Positions 12,262 through 24,900 of a stretch of DNA of 64,000 bases are shown one piece after another (positions within the stretch are counted from its first letter, which is position 1; each line of letters opens with the position of its first letter). A program made the translations under genes and the position numbers. The stretch comes from Paragordius varius (lineage: Eukaryota > Nematomorpha): assembly GCA_964247055.1 (NCBI GenBank), contig OZ176058.1, positions 1,736,001 through 1,800,000 of the forward strand. Direction: 5' to 3'. The notes beneath the pieces were generated by a model. That model worked only from the letters and a program-made list of their open reading frames with translations. It ran no database searches and was not told the origin of the DNA.

Positions 12262-12500
12262 ATATACCATTTACAAATTCACCCTCAAATAAAATATATG
12301 TTTTTAGATTAAATATTAACCAATATTTTTATATATTTTTAAAAAATAAAAATTTTGTTTTAACCTAAAATAATCCTGAAAAAATAATAAACTATATGCG
12401 ATAAAGATATATTTCTCATTATTATAATGAGTTATTATATTAATTCGAATACACATATAATTTATTTCTAGGGTGAACTTGAATTGTTCAAGGGTGAATA
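12262..12500. mobile_element. Truncated MITE family C copy
   Basis: The left end AATATACCATTTACAAATTC and right-side GGGTGAACTTGAATTGTTCA flank a C-type core (AAACTATATGCGATAAAGAT). The outer right end is missing. Confidence 0.55.
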
Positions 12501-12609
12501 ACTCATCCTGTATTATTAATCCAAATATAATATTTTATTTAATTTGATAATAAAATGTATATTACTGTATTTAATCCGAATATATAATTTTATTTTATTA
12601 CATAATTAG

Positions 12610-12815
12610 GTAATAAAGTTGACGTTAAACCATTCAGTTTTATGGAGAAAAATCAAAAGTCAGACATAACACAAAACCTTAATAACTCATCATCAGAAAA
12701 CATTAATAAAAATGATAATTCTGAAAATCATAATTATGATAAAATAATTCCTGATTTAGTTGAAGAATATGTGGAATTGAAACAAAAATTGGCTATTTTA
12801 ACCGCAAAGAAATAG
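12610..12815 (+). CDS. HAUS4: HAUS4-like gene, duplicated alternative last exon (copy 2)
   Basis: An intact copy of the terminal exon 3.3 kb downstream, with the same AATTAG acceptor and phase. It ends AKK with TAG at 12813-12815. It keeps DVKPFSFMEK and IIPDLVEEYVELKQKLA; differences are mostly substitutions plus a few extra residues in the Asn/Ser-rich linker, all in frame. This suggests it is still under selection and may be used as an alternative 3' exon. I cannot tell which copy is used. Confidence 0.5.
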
Positions 12816-13166
12816 TTTAAATAAATTTATCTATATTTATTATCTATTATTACAGTAAAAATTGAAATTGACGGACAAAATAAATATAGAGACATATATT
12901 TTTTTCTAAAAGGCATCATTACTTTATAAACCTTGTTTTTTTTAAATATAACTCATTGTTTAAAACTGCAAAGTATAAAATGGATATGTAAATTGGTAAA
13001 ACAAGCAATTATGGATATTACGATTGTAATTAATTGATTGATATAGGATAAATTAAGGTTTAAAAAAGTATAATTGGTTGTCTTTTGTAATGAAGAAGTG
13101 TCTTGATATTTTTACGTTTTGTCCGTATAAGTTTAATTTTAAAAAAAATTTTAATTTAATAAGTTA

Positions 13167-13375
13167 CAATATGCATATTTATGGTTGCTAATTTTACATA
13201 CACTATAGTATGGCAATTTGCAACACAGGACAGTAGTGTATGGAAAAAAGAAAGGAAAATAATTGTTAATTCAACATTGTGTTGTTTTTTTCCATACACT
13301 ACTGTTGTGTGTTGCAAATCAGCCCTACTATACTATAGTGTGAAATAAGCAAGAACCATTAAAATGCACACACTG
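13167..13375. mobile_element. MITE family A copy (in duplicated segment)
   Basis: Shares the hairpin ends and interior of the copy at 9829 because it was duplicated with it. It ends AATGCACACACTG. Confidence 0.75.
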
Positions 13376-13576
13376 TATTCATTTTAATAGTAAATGGTGG
13401 TCAATCAAAAACATTTTTTCGGGTGATAAGTTAGAGTAAATGGTATATTATTATAACGAAAATTAGTTTCCAATAAATTAGCGGGTCTAAATCCATAACT
13501 CACCCCAAAATGACGGCAAATGTAATTTTTAAACTTTTGAATAGTTAAAATTTTTTAATACCATTCACTATTTTAG

Positions 13577-14133
13577 TATACGATTTGCATTTCAAGAGTG
13601 TCCTTGAACACTTCAAGTTGGTCTTTGAACATTTCAAATAGGTCCTTGAAGAATTCAAATTGGTCCTTGAACAATTCAAGTTGGTCCTTTAACTTTATTG
13701 TTTAGTTTTTAACTTTTATCAATCAAATGGTAAATAATTCATCTATTTTTTGTTTTTAACCTATTTTCTATTATTTAACATAAATTTTAAATCGATATCA
13801 ACTTTTAATCTTAGAGAAACCGTATATTTCTTAAAATAATTTAAAATATTTATAAGATTTTATTACGAAATAAAAAAAATATATGAGTTCTCTGGGTTAT
13901 TAATTAAAATTTTTTATCAAAAACATTTAAAAGTTAATAATTTTGTTTATTTAAAAAAATAGTTTAAAACAAAAAAGTGGTTTTTCAATAAAATTTTCTA
14001 TTTTTAAATGAATAAATACATAATAAATAAAGAAAATTAAGTTAATAAATAATGAATTAAAAATCAATGCAAAAATTATGGTTAAATTAAAAATTTATAA
14101 ATTTTAAGGACCAACTTGAAGTGCAAATGGTAT
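13577..14133. mobile_element. MITE family D copy (in duplicated segment)
   Basis: Left end ATTTCAAGAGTGTCCTTGAA with GTTGGTCCTTGAAC subrepeats. The right end is reduced to one subrepeat, AAGGACCAACTTGAAGTGC, and AAATGGTATA. Confidence 0.65.
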
Positions 14134-14875
14134 ATATCTATTAACCCAAAAGCATAAGATTTATATTGTTGGTAACAATAATAATTATATTAATAGTAAA
14201 TAATTTATTCACAGGTTTAAAACGCAACATAAGATAAATATATATATAGTGTTCATTTTTTTACACAAATATAAAAAATTATAATTTCCAAAAAATTATA
14301 TTAGAGTTTATAAATTATATTAAGATATTTTAACATTCAAAATATTTGTAATATTTAAACAAAAGTACCAGTAAAAATAATTTAAACAATAATCATTAAA
14401 TAATTAATATATCTATATTGCCATATTTACACGTATATATATATATATATATACATATATTTGCATAATAAATATTTAAATTGCATATTTTTTTTAAAAA
14501 AACTCAATATTCAAAAAATTTTTACAGGTGATTGTCACGCATGCTTACGACAGATGCCATTTTTAATTTTATTTTTAAAGACAAATATTACATATAAAAA
14601 TAAAGATATAAAACCTATTTTCGTACATGTAAAAAAATGATTTTTAAATTTTTTTAGTATTATTATATCTGAGGATTTATAAACTTTAATAAATAACACT
14701 AAAAGAGTTTGTTTATGTTAAAAATTGCCGACAATATATGTTCATTTATAAAACTAATATAAATCAGATTATTTATATAAAAAATTTTGCAAAAATTATA
14801 TATATAATAACAACGTAATTGCATTTTGCATAATATGATGATGTTTTTTTAATTTTTAGAGGTGTTTTCGATTTT
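14134..14875. other. AT-rich spacer between convergent genes
   Basis: Separates the 3' end of the HAUS4-like plus-strand gene from the 3' end of the minus-strand CUB-LDLa gene. It would hold both 3' UTRs. Only AT runs (e.g. 14437-14452) stand out. Confidence 0.5.
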
Positions 14876-15003
14876 TTAAACTCTTTCGCGACGTCTTCGC
14901 ATAAACCATATACAAGCTCCTATGGTTAAGGCTAAGCACAACAATATTCCAATTACTATGGCGGCTATTATACCAGCTCCAATTCTGAAAGCTTTCTTCG
15001 TTG
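14876..15003 (-). CDS. CUB-LDLa gene exon 5: transmembrane helix, basic tail and stop
   Basis: Begins after a TTTTTTTAG acceptor and encodes [11 protein letters not shown], a ~26-residue hydrophobic helix, then MRRRRERV and TAA. Basic residues follow the helix, as expected for a stop-transfer segment with a cytoplasmic C-terminus. Confidence 0.8.
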
Positions 15004-18000
15004 CTAAAAAAATTAGAAGTGAAAATAAATTGATTTCAACTTTAAATAATTGCGAAATAAAATAATTTCAATTTTAATAATTGGAAAAAATGATATTTTA
15101 AGTAAAAAATATTTTTTAGTTTTAACAGTAAAAATTGAAATATAAGTAAAAAAGGATATTTTATATAGAACCATATAACTCATATTAAATGAGAACAGTC
15201 GATGAAAATAATTTTATGTGGTACCAATATGAAACCAAAAAAGATAGGTTATTTTCCATATGGTAAAGTTTAACACATGGTTTAAAAAAGTTTGGTGTTT
15301 ACACTTTTTATGTTTTGTTAATAATATTATACATATTAGTAAAAGGTTATATGTTTAAAATTCACGAACTCTATTCTAATAAATCAACAATCAGAATATC
15401 TTTTATATTTTCAAAAACGCTAGTTAAATATATCTTTTTAAATTATTTATCTAAAGATTTTTCATAAAATTTATGTTAATAAAAATGTAATAAATTTTGC
15501 CCAAATATAAATATAAAATGCTTCCTTATTTTGAATATATATTTTATATGTTCAAAATTCCCGACCTCTATTATGATACAATCAACATATATAAATATAT
15601 CTTTTATATCTTCAAAAACGCTAGTTAAACATATCTTTTAGACTATTTTTCTAAATTTAACTTATAAATTTATGTTAAAAATGTAGTAAATTTTGCCCTT
15701 AAATGTTAGTATAAAATAAAAATTTAACTTTAATAAAATTTATTGCCGACTTTTATTCCAATATAATCCACAATTATATAATATCTTTTATATTTAAAAA
15801 ACGCTAGTTAAATATATTTTTAGACTTGTTTATAATTTAACTTTTTGTAAATATGTTAATAAAAATGTAATAAATTTGCCCTTAAATATAAATATAAATT
15901 AAAAATTTCACTCTTTATAAAATTTATTTTAATAAATTTGCCCTTAAATATTAATATAAAATAAAAATTTAACCTCCTTATAAAATTTATGTTAATAAAA
16001 ATGTATTAAATTACTTTAAATATAAATATAAAATAAAAATTTAAATTTAATAAAATTTATGTTAATAAAAATGTAGTAAATTTTGCCCTTAAATATTAAT
16101 ATAAAATAAAAATTTAACTTATAATAAAATTTATGTTAATAAGAATGTATTAAATATTGCCCTTAAATATTAATATAAAATAAAAATTTAACTTTATTTA
16201 ATAAAATTTATGTTAATAAAAATGTAATAAATTTTGCCCTTAAATATAAATATAAAATAAAAATTTAACTTTATTTAATAAAATTTATGTTAAAAATGTA
16301 ATAAATTTTGCCCTTAAAAATAAATATAAAATAAAAATTTAACTTTATATAATAAAATTTATGTTAAAAATGTATTAAATTTTGCCCTTAAATATTAGTA
16401 TAAATTAAAAATTTCACTCTTAATAAAATTTATTTTAATAAAAATGTATTAAATTCCCTTAAATTTAAATATAAAATAAAAATTTAAATTTATATAAAAT
16501 TTATGATAAAAATGATTTTGCCCTTAAATATAAATATAAAATAAAAATTTAACTTTATAGAATAAAATTTATCTTAATAAAAATGTAGTAAATTTTGCCC
16601 TTAAATATTATTATAAAATAAAAATTTAACCTCTTTACAAAATTTATGTTTAAAATTCCCGACCTTTATTCTAAAGTAATCCACAAATAAAAAAAAATTA
16701 TTTTTTAAAACGCTAGTTAAATATATTTTTAGAGTAAATTTTTATATGATTTAAATTAATAAAATTTATGTTAAACATATCTTTTAGACAATTTTCCAAA
16801 TAAACTTTTTAAAAATTTGATTTATAAAATTTTTGTTAAAAATGTATTAAATATTAATATAAAATAGTATATACATCTAGCATCGCAAGTGCGTTCATCC
16901 GAGCCATAATTATAAAAATATCTTTTATATTTTCAAAAACGCTAGTTAAATATATTTTTAAAGTAAATTGTTTATTTTTTTTTTCATTTTAAAAATTTAA
17001 GTATATATATAAATTTATGTTTATAAAAATGTAATAAATTTACTCTTAAATTATTTTTCTAAATAAACTTTTTATAAAATTTATGTTAATAAAAATCTAA
17101 TAAAAATGTAATATAAAATATTTACATCTAGCATCGCAAGTCCGTTCATCCGAGCCATCTACACAATGTTGAACACCATCGCATTTAAGCTTTCCATTTA
17201 TGCAGTAACCGTCACTTACACACTTGAAGCCATCGCAAACAGCTATGTTTAAAAAAATTAAAAAAAATTATAATACTCCTGAAATATGAGCCTGTTATAT
17301 AAATTTTTAACGTGGCAATTTAAATATATTTAACATAAGCTCTCATTTTTATAAAAAAACTCAGAATTCTTAAGGTTTTAGAAGTTTTTAAGAAAATAAA
17401 AACGTTTAAAGTTGCGTGTTTGTTAAAACAATACACTTGATAAGTACAAGAGTGGACAAAAAATACAGTAAACATTGAAATTTTAATAGGAGTAAGTATA
17501 CATTGCTAGAAAGTTATTAATTTTTGCCAAATATCATATATAATCATATATAACAAAGGGCAGTATTATTGTTTATAGTTAATTTTTTCAATTTTTGCTA
17601 TTATTAGCCAATCATAATTCTCTTTGCTGCATATCCTATTTGGTAATAATTAATGAAAAATTAGCAATGTATACTTACTCATACTGTATATGGACATAAC
17701 AAAACATAAAGACAAATTTTTTTGCAAAAAGACAGTCGTACTTTTTTAAACCTAATTTTTCCTATATAAATTGTAATATAATTGATTTTGATACCAATAT
17801 TGCATACTTTGCAGTTTAAAAATCAATGAGTTATAAGTTTAAAAATAGTAGAGCGGCCTTATGTAAAAAAATTTGTTTTTATGCTTTTTTATGTTTTCCC
17901 CTACATTACAGAGAAAATTGAAATTATATGGACAAAACTTGAAAATATAAAGACAAATATTTTTTTCAAACAAGACAACCAAATATTAACTTGATTTTAA

Positions 18001-21000
18001 GTCATTAAACACTTGAAGCCATCACAAAGAGCTATGTTTGAGGGAGAAAAAAAGTAAAAAGATTTATTAAATATAAAACATTCCTAAAATATAAACCTCA
18101 ATCTTTATATAAACATATGACTCGTTCGATTAGTAAAGTATAGTTTTGAATCAGTAACGAATCGAAAAATGCGACGAGAGGGGCGCATTTACAAATATAT
18201 GATCATTAAAAAATAGAATAAAAATTGAAATTATACTATGGACAAAACTTGAAAATTTAAAGACGAATATTTTTTTCAAATAAGACAACCCATACTTTTT
18301 TAATCTTGTTTTTTTTATAACTCATTGTATTAAACTAAATGTCAATTGCTAACACAATCAATTATGTACTTTTTAGGACGGTTGTATTTAAATTATTCTT
18401 ATAGGATAAATTAAGATTTAAAAAAGAATAGTTTTCTTTTGAGGTAAAAGTTTGTCTTATGTTTTGGTAATCAATTTATAGTGTATATATATATTTTTAT
18501 CAAAAAACAATCAAACTTTTAAAATTATTTGTTTACAATCGAAAATTAATATAATTAATTGTGTTAGCAATTTCCATATTCATTTAGACTTTTAATCAAT
18601 TTTAAACAATAAGTTACACTCAAAGCCAAGTTTTCAAAAGTATGGGGTTATCTTTAGAAAACAATATTTGTCTTTATATTTAAAGGTTTTGTTCGTATAA
18701 TTTTAATTTTACTGTATAATATATATATATATATATATATATCATGATGCCGCCATCTAACGCAAATTATTTTGCAAGTTAGGACATCCATTTAATAAAA
18801 TATTTTATATATATATATATATGCTAATATTCTGTCAAGAAAATAGATTATTAAAAAAATAGCTATGAAACAAAACTTTAATTTTTTCAAGAAAAATTCA
18901 AATATAAAAATTAGTTTTTTAACCTCTTTAAAGATTAAAAAAAATAGCTATGAAACAAAAATTTAAAATTTTTAGAATCAAATCAAATATAAAATTAACT
19001 TTTTTTCTTTAAAGATTATTAAAAAAATAGCTATGAAATAAAACTTTAATTTTTTTCAAGAAAAAATCAAATATAAAATTAGTTTTTTAACCTCTTTAAA
19101 GATTAAAAAAATAGCTAAGAAATAAAACTTTAATTTTCGAATTTTCAAGAAAAAATTAAATATAAAATTAACTTTTTAACCTCTTTTAGCCATGGGCGTA
19201 ACCAAAATATCAAAACCGCGGCCTGGGCCCTTAGTAGATCCACCAGTAAGTTCGGCAACCAAATTGTTTGATTTGAAAATTGTTGGTTTTGGCATAGGGG
19301 ATTCACAAGTCATATCAATCTGTAAAAATTTTAAAGAAATAAAAATTTTTAGGAAAATAGAAATTTTTATAAAAAAAATGAAACTCAAAAAAAGTTTTCG
19401 CAATATAAATAAGTCATTTTTACAAAAAAAAGTAGTTAATAAAAGCTTTTGCCAAATTTAAATTAAAAAAGATTTTTCACAAAAAATTTTAGTTAACATT
19501 AAACCCTAAGAAATTTTTTAAAATTATATAATAAGTTTAATATTTATTATGTGACATAAACATAAAGAAATATATTTGTATTTTATTTCAAAAAAAAGTC
19601 ATTTTTTACAAAAAAACAAAATTTTAAAGTCGTTTTGGCATTGGGGATTCGCAAGTCATATCAATCTGCAGAAAAAATAGTTAAAATTTTTTAGAAAATA
19701 TAATATTTTTGAAAAATTTGATATTTAAGACAAATATATTTTTTTTTAAAAAAAGATTGTCCAATGGAGTTTTTACAAAAAAGATTAGTGTTATTACATT
19801 ATATATATAATATAAATATATATTACGAACAAAATTGAATAATTTTTGAATTTTTATCATAAAATGAATTAATAATTGTTAGTTTTCATATCAAACTGAA
19901 TTTTTTTAAAATTTTTTTATCTGAAACTAAAAAACTTTTGCATGTCATTTTTAGAAAAAAATGTTGTTTAGTATTAATCTAAAAATTTTTGAATAAAAAA
20001 TTTTTTTTACAAAAAATTTAAGTTTCAAAATTCATGGTTTTGGCATAAGGGACTCGCAAGTAATAAAAAGAATAATCTTAAAAAAATTATTCAAACATTT
20101 TTTTTGTGAAAAACTCATTTTACATATTTTAATCAAAAATAAATTAAAATATTTTTGACAAAAATTTGAAGTAGAAATATAGTGTTATTTAAAAAAATGA
20201 ATTTATTTTAAATATTTTTTAAAATATTCACAATTGTATCAAAGATCAGCAGTGATATCTATCTGTTAAAATATTAAGAAAAATTTTATAAAAAAATATT
20301 TTTAAAAATTTGACATTTAAAACAAGTTTTATTTTTTAAAATTGTTTTTGATGAAAAAACTAGTGTTATTTGAAAAAAATTAATATAAAACACAAAAAAT
20401 TGAATATTTTTTGAATTTAAAAAATTAGGTTTATGATTTAAAAATTGTTTTTTGGCAAAGGGGTCCAAGTCATAATAATCGGTAAATTAAATTAAAAAAA
20501 GGGTTCTATTATAAAAAATAAGGCTGAAATTATGGTAATGCGTTAATAAAAAAATTTTTCACAAAAATAAAATTTAACATTAAAACCATAATTTTTGCAT
20601 AGTATTTAAATTTTTTTAGCGTTGGTATAAAGGATTTGCGCGTTATATCAATCTGAAAAAAAACTCATCTATATGAATATTTTAAGTTTATACTTTTTTG
20701 TTTATTTTTTCAAAAAAACTTTTTTTAAATTTCTCAAAATTAATAAATATTCGAATCTAAATTAAAAAAAATAAAAATCCGCTTCAGTACGATCATTCTC
20801 AGCAAATAATTTAAAAAATTATTCTAAAATTTAACTTTAAAAACAAACGCTTCAGTAGGGAGTCGATATATTTTTTTTTAAAAAAAACTTGGATATCCTT
20901 TAAATTATTATATTTAATTAATTAATAAATGTCAAATTTAATTGATAGATTTTGAAAAAAATGAAAAAAAAAACATATTTATAGAACAATTAAAAAATAC

Positions 21001-21887
21001 CGCTTCAGTAGGGTCATTTTCAGCAAATATTCTAAGCCGGGTATTACAATCTTTAATATCATAATCCTTGAATCGAACTAAGAAATGTTGATCAAAACCA
21101 GCAGTTCTGAGTCGAACTCGACAAGCTTTTCGCCCCTCGAAAGGTTTATAAATTAATTCAGCTCCCTCTGTCCTATGCACAGTTTCTCCACAATCTTTTG
21201 TCATGTCATCTAAAGAAAATTTAATTATAAAATGAGTTAATTTAATATTCTTAAATATATAAGTTTTCAAAAGCTTAAAAATTTTTATAAAAATTTATTT
21301 ATTAATGAAGATTTTATAGGAAAATCAATAATAATGAAGCTATCCTACTTTTTATAAAGTTTAAGATTTATGTTAATAATTAAAAGCTTTCAAGATAAAA
21401 AATCAAATGTTTTAAATTAATTTTAATATTGATAACCAGCCTAAAATATAACTAATTATTTACTTAAACATTTTCTCATAATTACCTGTTCAAACCTATT
21501 AGCTAAAACTAAGTTAGATTATAGAATAATATTGACATACCTAAAATTTAATTTTAAATATTAATTTCTCTTAGTAAATCTGCTTAAATGTTTGAAATAA
21601 AATTCAAAATTTTAACCATTTAGGTTTCCTTATTTAAAATGCTTTATCAATAACGCTTGTTTTATATAAAAAAAGTGATATATATCTTATCATCATAAAA
21701 TAGCCAATATATCGAATATAATATATCATATGAATTACAGTTTTTAAAAGCTATCATAGTCACGGTTTTTATTTACATTTCATCCTTTTGAAATTTATTT
21801 TTTATAAATATATAAAAAATATTTTAATAATATGCTTAAAAATGGAAAAAAACTAATATCTAATATGCAATATATAAATAAAAATTA

Positions 21888-21922
<35 letters not shown>

Positions 21923-24900
21923 ACCTTGTCCCAAATATCTAATTATTGTCAATATAAAAGCGTATATAAAAAATACACCATAGGGGTTTGCTTATATGGT
22001 ATAATAAATTTATCGATATATCGAAAAAACAAAATGCAAATTTTATGCAAAAAAATAAATATTTAGTATAATCAAAAAATCTAAAAATTATAGAGATGTC
22101 GCAAAAGTAACAAATTGTATAATAATAAAATATATACTTACATATGTAAAAAGATAATTTGTAATTAGAATTATTTTTTGTAAATTGTATTTATTGATTT
22201 TTTAACTTTTAAGCAAATATATTTGAGTAAAAAATCTAAATTAGTAAAACAGAAAATATAGAATTAAGGCTGAAATTTTATAAAATCAAATCTAAATAGG
22301 CGGTTTTTAAATTAAGAAAAAATATTCCAAAAATCAAAATTAAAATTTATCCAAAAATCATTTTTTATATTGTAAAATGGATTTAACCTTATATTTTGTA
22401 AAATTTCTTAATAATGTAAAATGCATCATTTTTCAGTTAGCTACAAATCAATTAAATATTTACCCTACAAAAATTTATAAAGCAGGATAAGATTTTGACT
22501 TTAAGTAACTTGTTAATTTAGATCGGAATTATATAAAGTATTTTTATATTCATAAATATTAAGTTTTTAAACAAAAACGTAATTGTATGTATGTATGTAT
22601 ATATATATATATATATATATATTTAGTGGTGGTCTAATATTTATAAATTTTTTTGAATATTTAAATAAATGATTTTTGGATGTTCTGTAATAAATTTCTA
22701 ACATATTTGATTCAAATTTAAAATTTAAGTAATCATGCTCCATAATTGTAAGTTTTTAAAATTTAAAATTGTACGGACAAAATGTAACTTAAAGACAAAT
22801 ATTTTTATTTTTAAAGTAACCATATATTTTAATTTTAAATAAGCTATTTAGTTACAAGAGTTATGCATAGAATTGATTGTGCTATTAATGTATATTTCTA
22901 TTCCACACTTTACCATTCTAAACAATTAGTTATTTTTCAAAAAAATTAAAAAGTATCGTTATCTTTTAAAAAAAAATTTTATATTTTTACGTCGGTATAA
23001 TTTCAGTTTTTATTGTAACAAAATTAAAAATATAATTTACAAAATTTTCATAATCTTCAAAAATTTTGCCTATTTATTTCATACTTCAAATACCAAATAT
23101 CCAAACTTACCTTTTAATAAAATACTAAAAAAAAATTTAAAATATCCAAAACAACTATTGTTTATATACCAACATTTCAAATTCACCCTTGAACAAATCA
23201 AATTCTGTGTTTTCGAACTAATATAACTCATTATTAATATGCAATATATCTTTATGACATAGTTTAATATTTTTTCAGTATTATTTTAATTTGCAGCAAA
23301 ATTTTTTAAAAAATATATAAATATATAAGTAATTTTTATTCTTAAGAAACAGATATTTTATTTGAGGGTGAATTTGAATTGTTCAAGGGTGAATTTGAAT
23401 TGTAAATTCATAATATATTTGTTTATACAGTATAAGTAAGTATATATTGCTAGCTAGATATTAATTATTGCCAAATAATAGTAAATACAACAAAGGGGGC
23501 AGTATTATTGGCTTATAGATATTTTCTTCTTTTAACTCTATAATTAGCCAATAATAATTCTTTTGCTGCTAAATATGCTATTTGGCAATAATTAATAACT
23601 TTTTTTATATGGAGTTTGCGATAATTATCAAGAAACTCAGGTAAATTTTGTTTAAAATTAGAATTATGCTTAAAGTTTTTAATTTTTTTTCCTATATACA
23701 GTAAAAATTGAAATTATACGGACAAAACGTAAAAATATTAAAAACAAATTTTTCTTTCAAAAGACAACCAACCATACTTTTTCAAACCCTAATTTATCCT
23801 ATTAACAACATTTAATTACAAATCGTAAAATATGTAATTGATTGTGTTTCCAATCACATCTCTATTCTATACTTTGGAATTTAAAACAATGTTATATATA
23901 AAAAAAAATTAAGAATTAAAAAGTATGGCTGTATTTAAGAAAAAAATATTTGTCTTTATATTTTTACCTTTTGTCGGTATAATTTCAATTACTAACTCTA
24001 TCTCACATATATAACCGCAAAATTATCCAAATTGCGTTTTAAAAATGTAAGTTTTTATTTTGTATTAACATTTATCAATTTTTTTCAAATAATTGGCATA
24101 TATTTAAATTTCAAATACAAAACTCATTAGTATTGGGCAAAAAAACATTACGATAATTAGTAAAATTAACACTATTTTAATACACTGGAATCATTATTCT
24201 AATGACAAATATATATATATATATATATATATTTATAAAACAGAGAGATAATATTGGAAACAAAAACATAAAATATATTTCTGTTAATTATATGTTTTAA
24301 AACTAATTTTTCGATATTAGATCCAAAAATGTTGAATAGTATAAAGCATTTGTTACTGATTGTTAAAATAAATTATAGGGTAATGTTTAATTTTTTTGAT
24401 ATATACGTAAAATTTGAAATTATATGGACAAAACGTGAAAATATAAAGACAAATATTTTTTTCAAAAAGACAACCAACCATACTGTTTTAATCTTGATTT
24501 TTTGATATAACTTATTGTTTTGAACTACAAAGTATAATATAGAATCGCAAATTGGTAACACAATCAATTATGTATTTTAGGATTTTAATTAAATGATTAG
24601 ATAAATTAAGGTTTAAAAGGTGTTATTTTTTGAAAAAAAATTCTTTCTATTTTTACATTTTGTCCGTATAATTTTAATTTTTACTGTAAAATTTTTACAT
24701 ATATCCGTAATTTGTTTATAGATTATTTTTTATATTTAACATTGGTTTACCGATACAAAATTTTTACGCAATTAATTTTTCATTTTTTTCTTATCAAAAA
24801 GTTGATAATTTGCAAAATAATAAGTTTTTAAATCAAAAAACATTAATTAATAAATATTAACTTTTATATATATAAAATAAAAATTAAAATTAAAGTAAAA

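Larger units (their letters stand above)
12604..14113 (+). repeat. Segmental duplication, copy 2
   Basis: Matches 9276-10626 across exon, MITE-E (12853-13143, right end lost), MITE-A (13167-13375) and MITE-D (13577-14133). It carries extra AT-rich sequence near 13850-14030. Confidence 0.8.

Noticed and set aside
19192-19461. Plus-strand ORF of 89 codons
   Set aside because: Its first half is the antisense of CUB exon 3, which has splice sites, phase and domain match on the minus strand.
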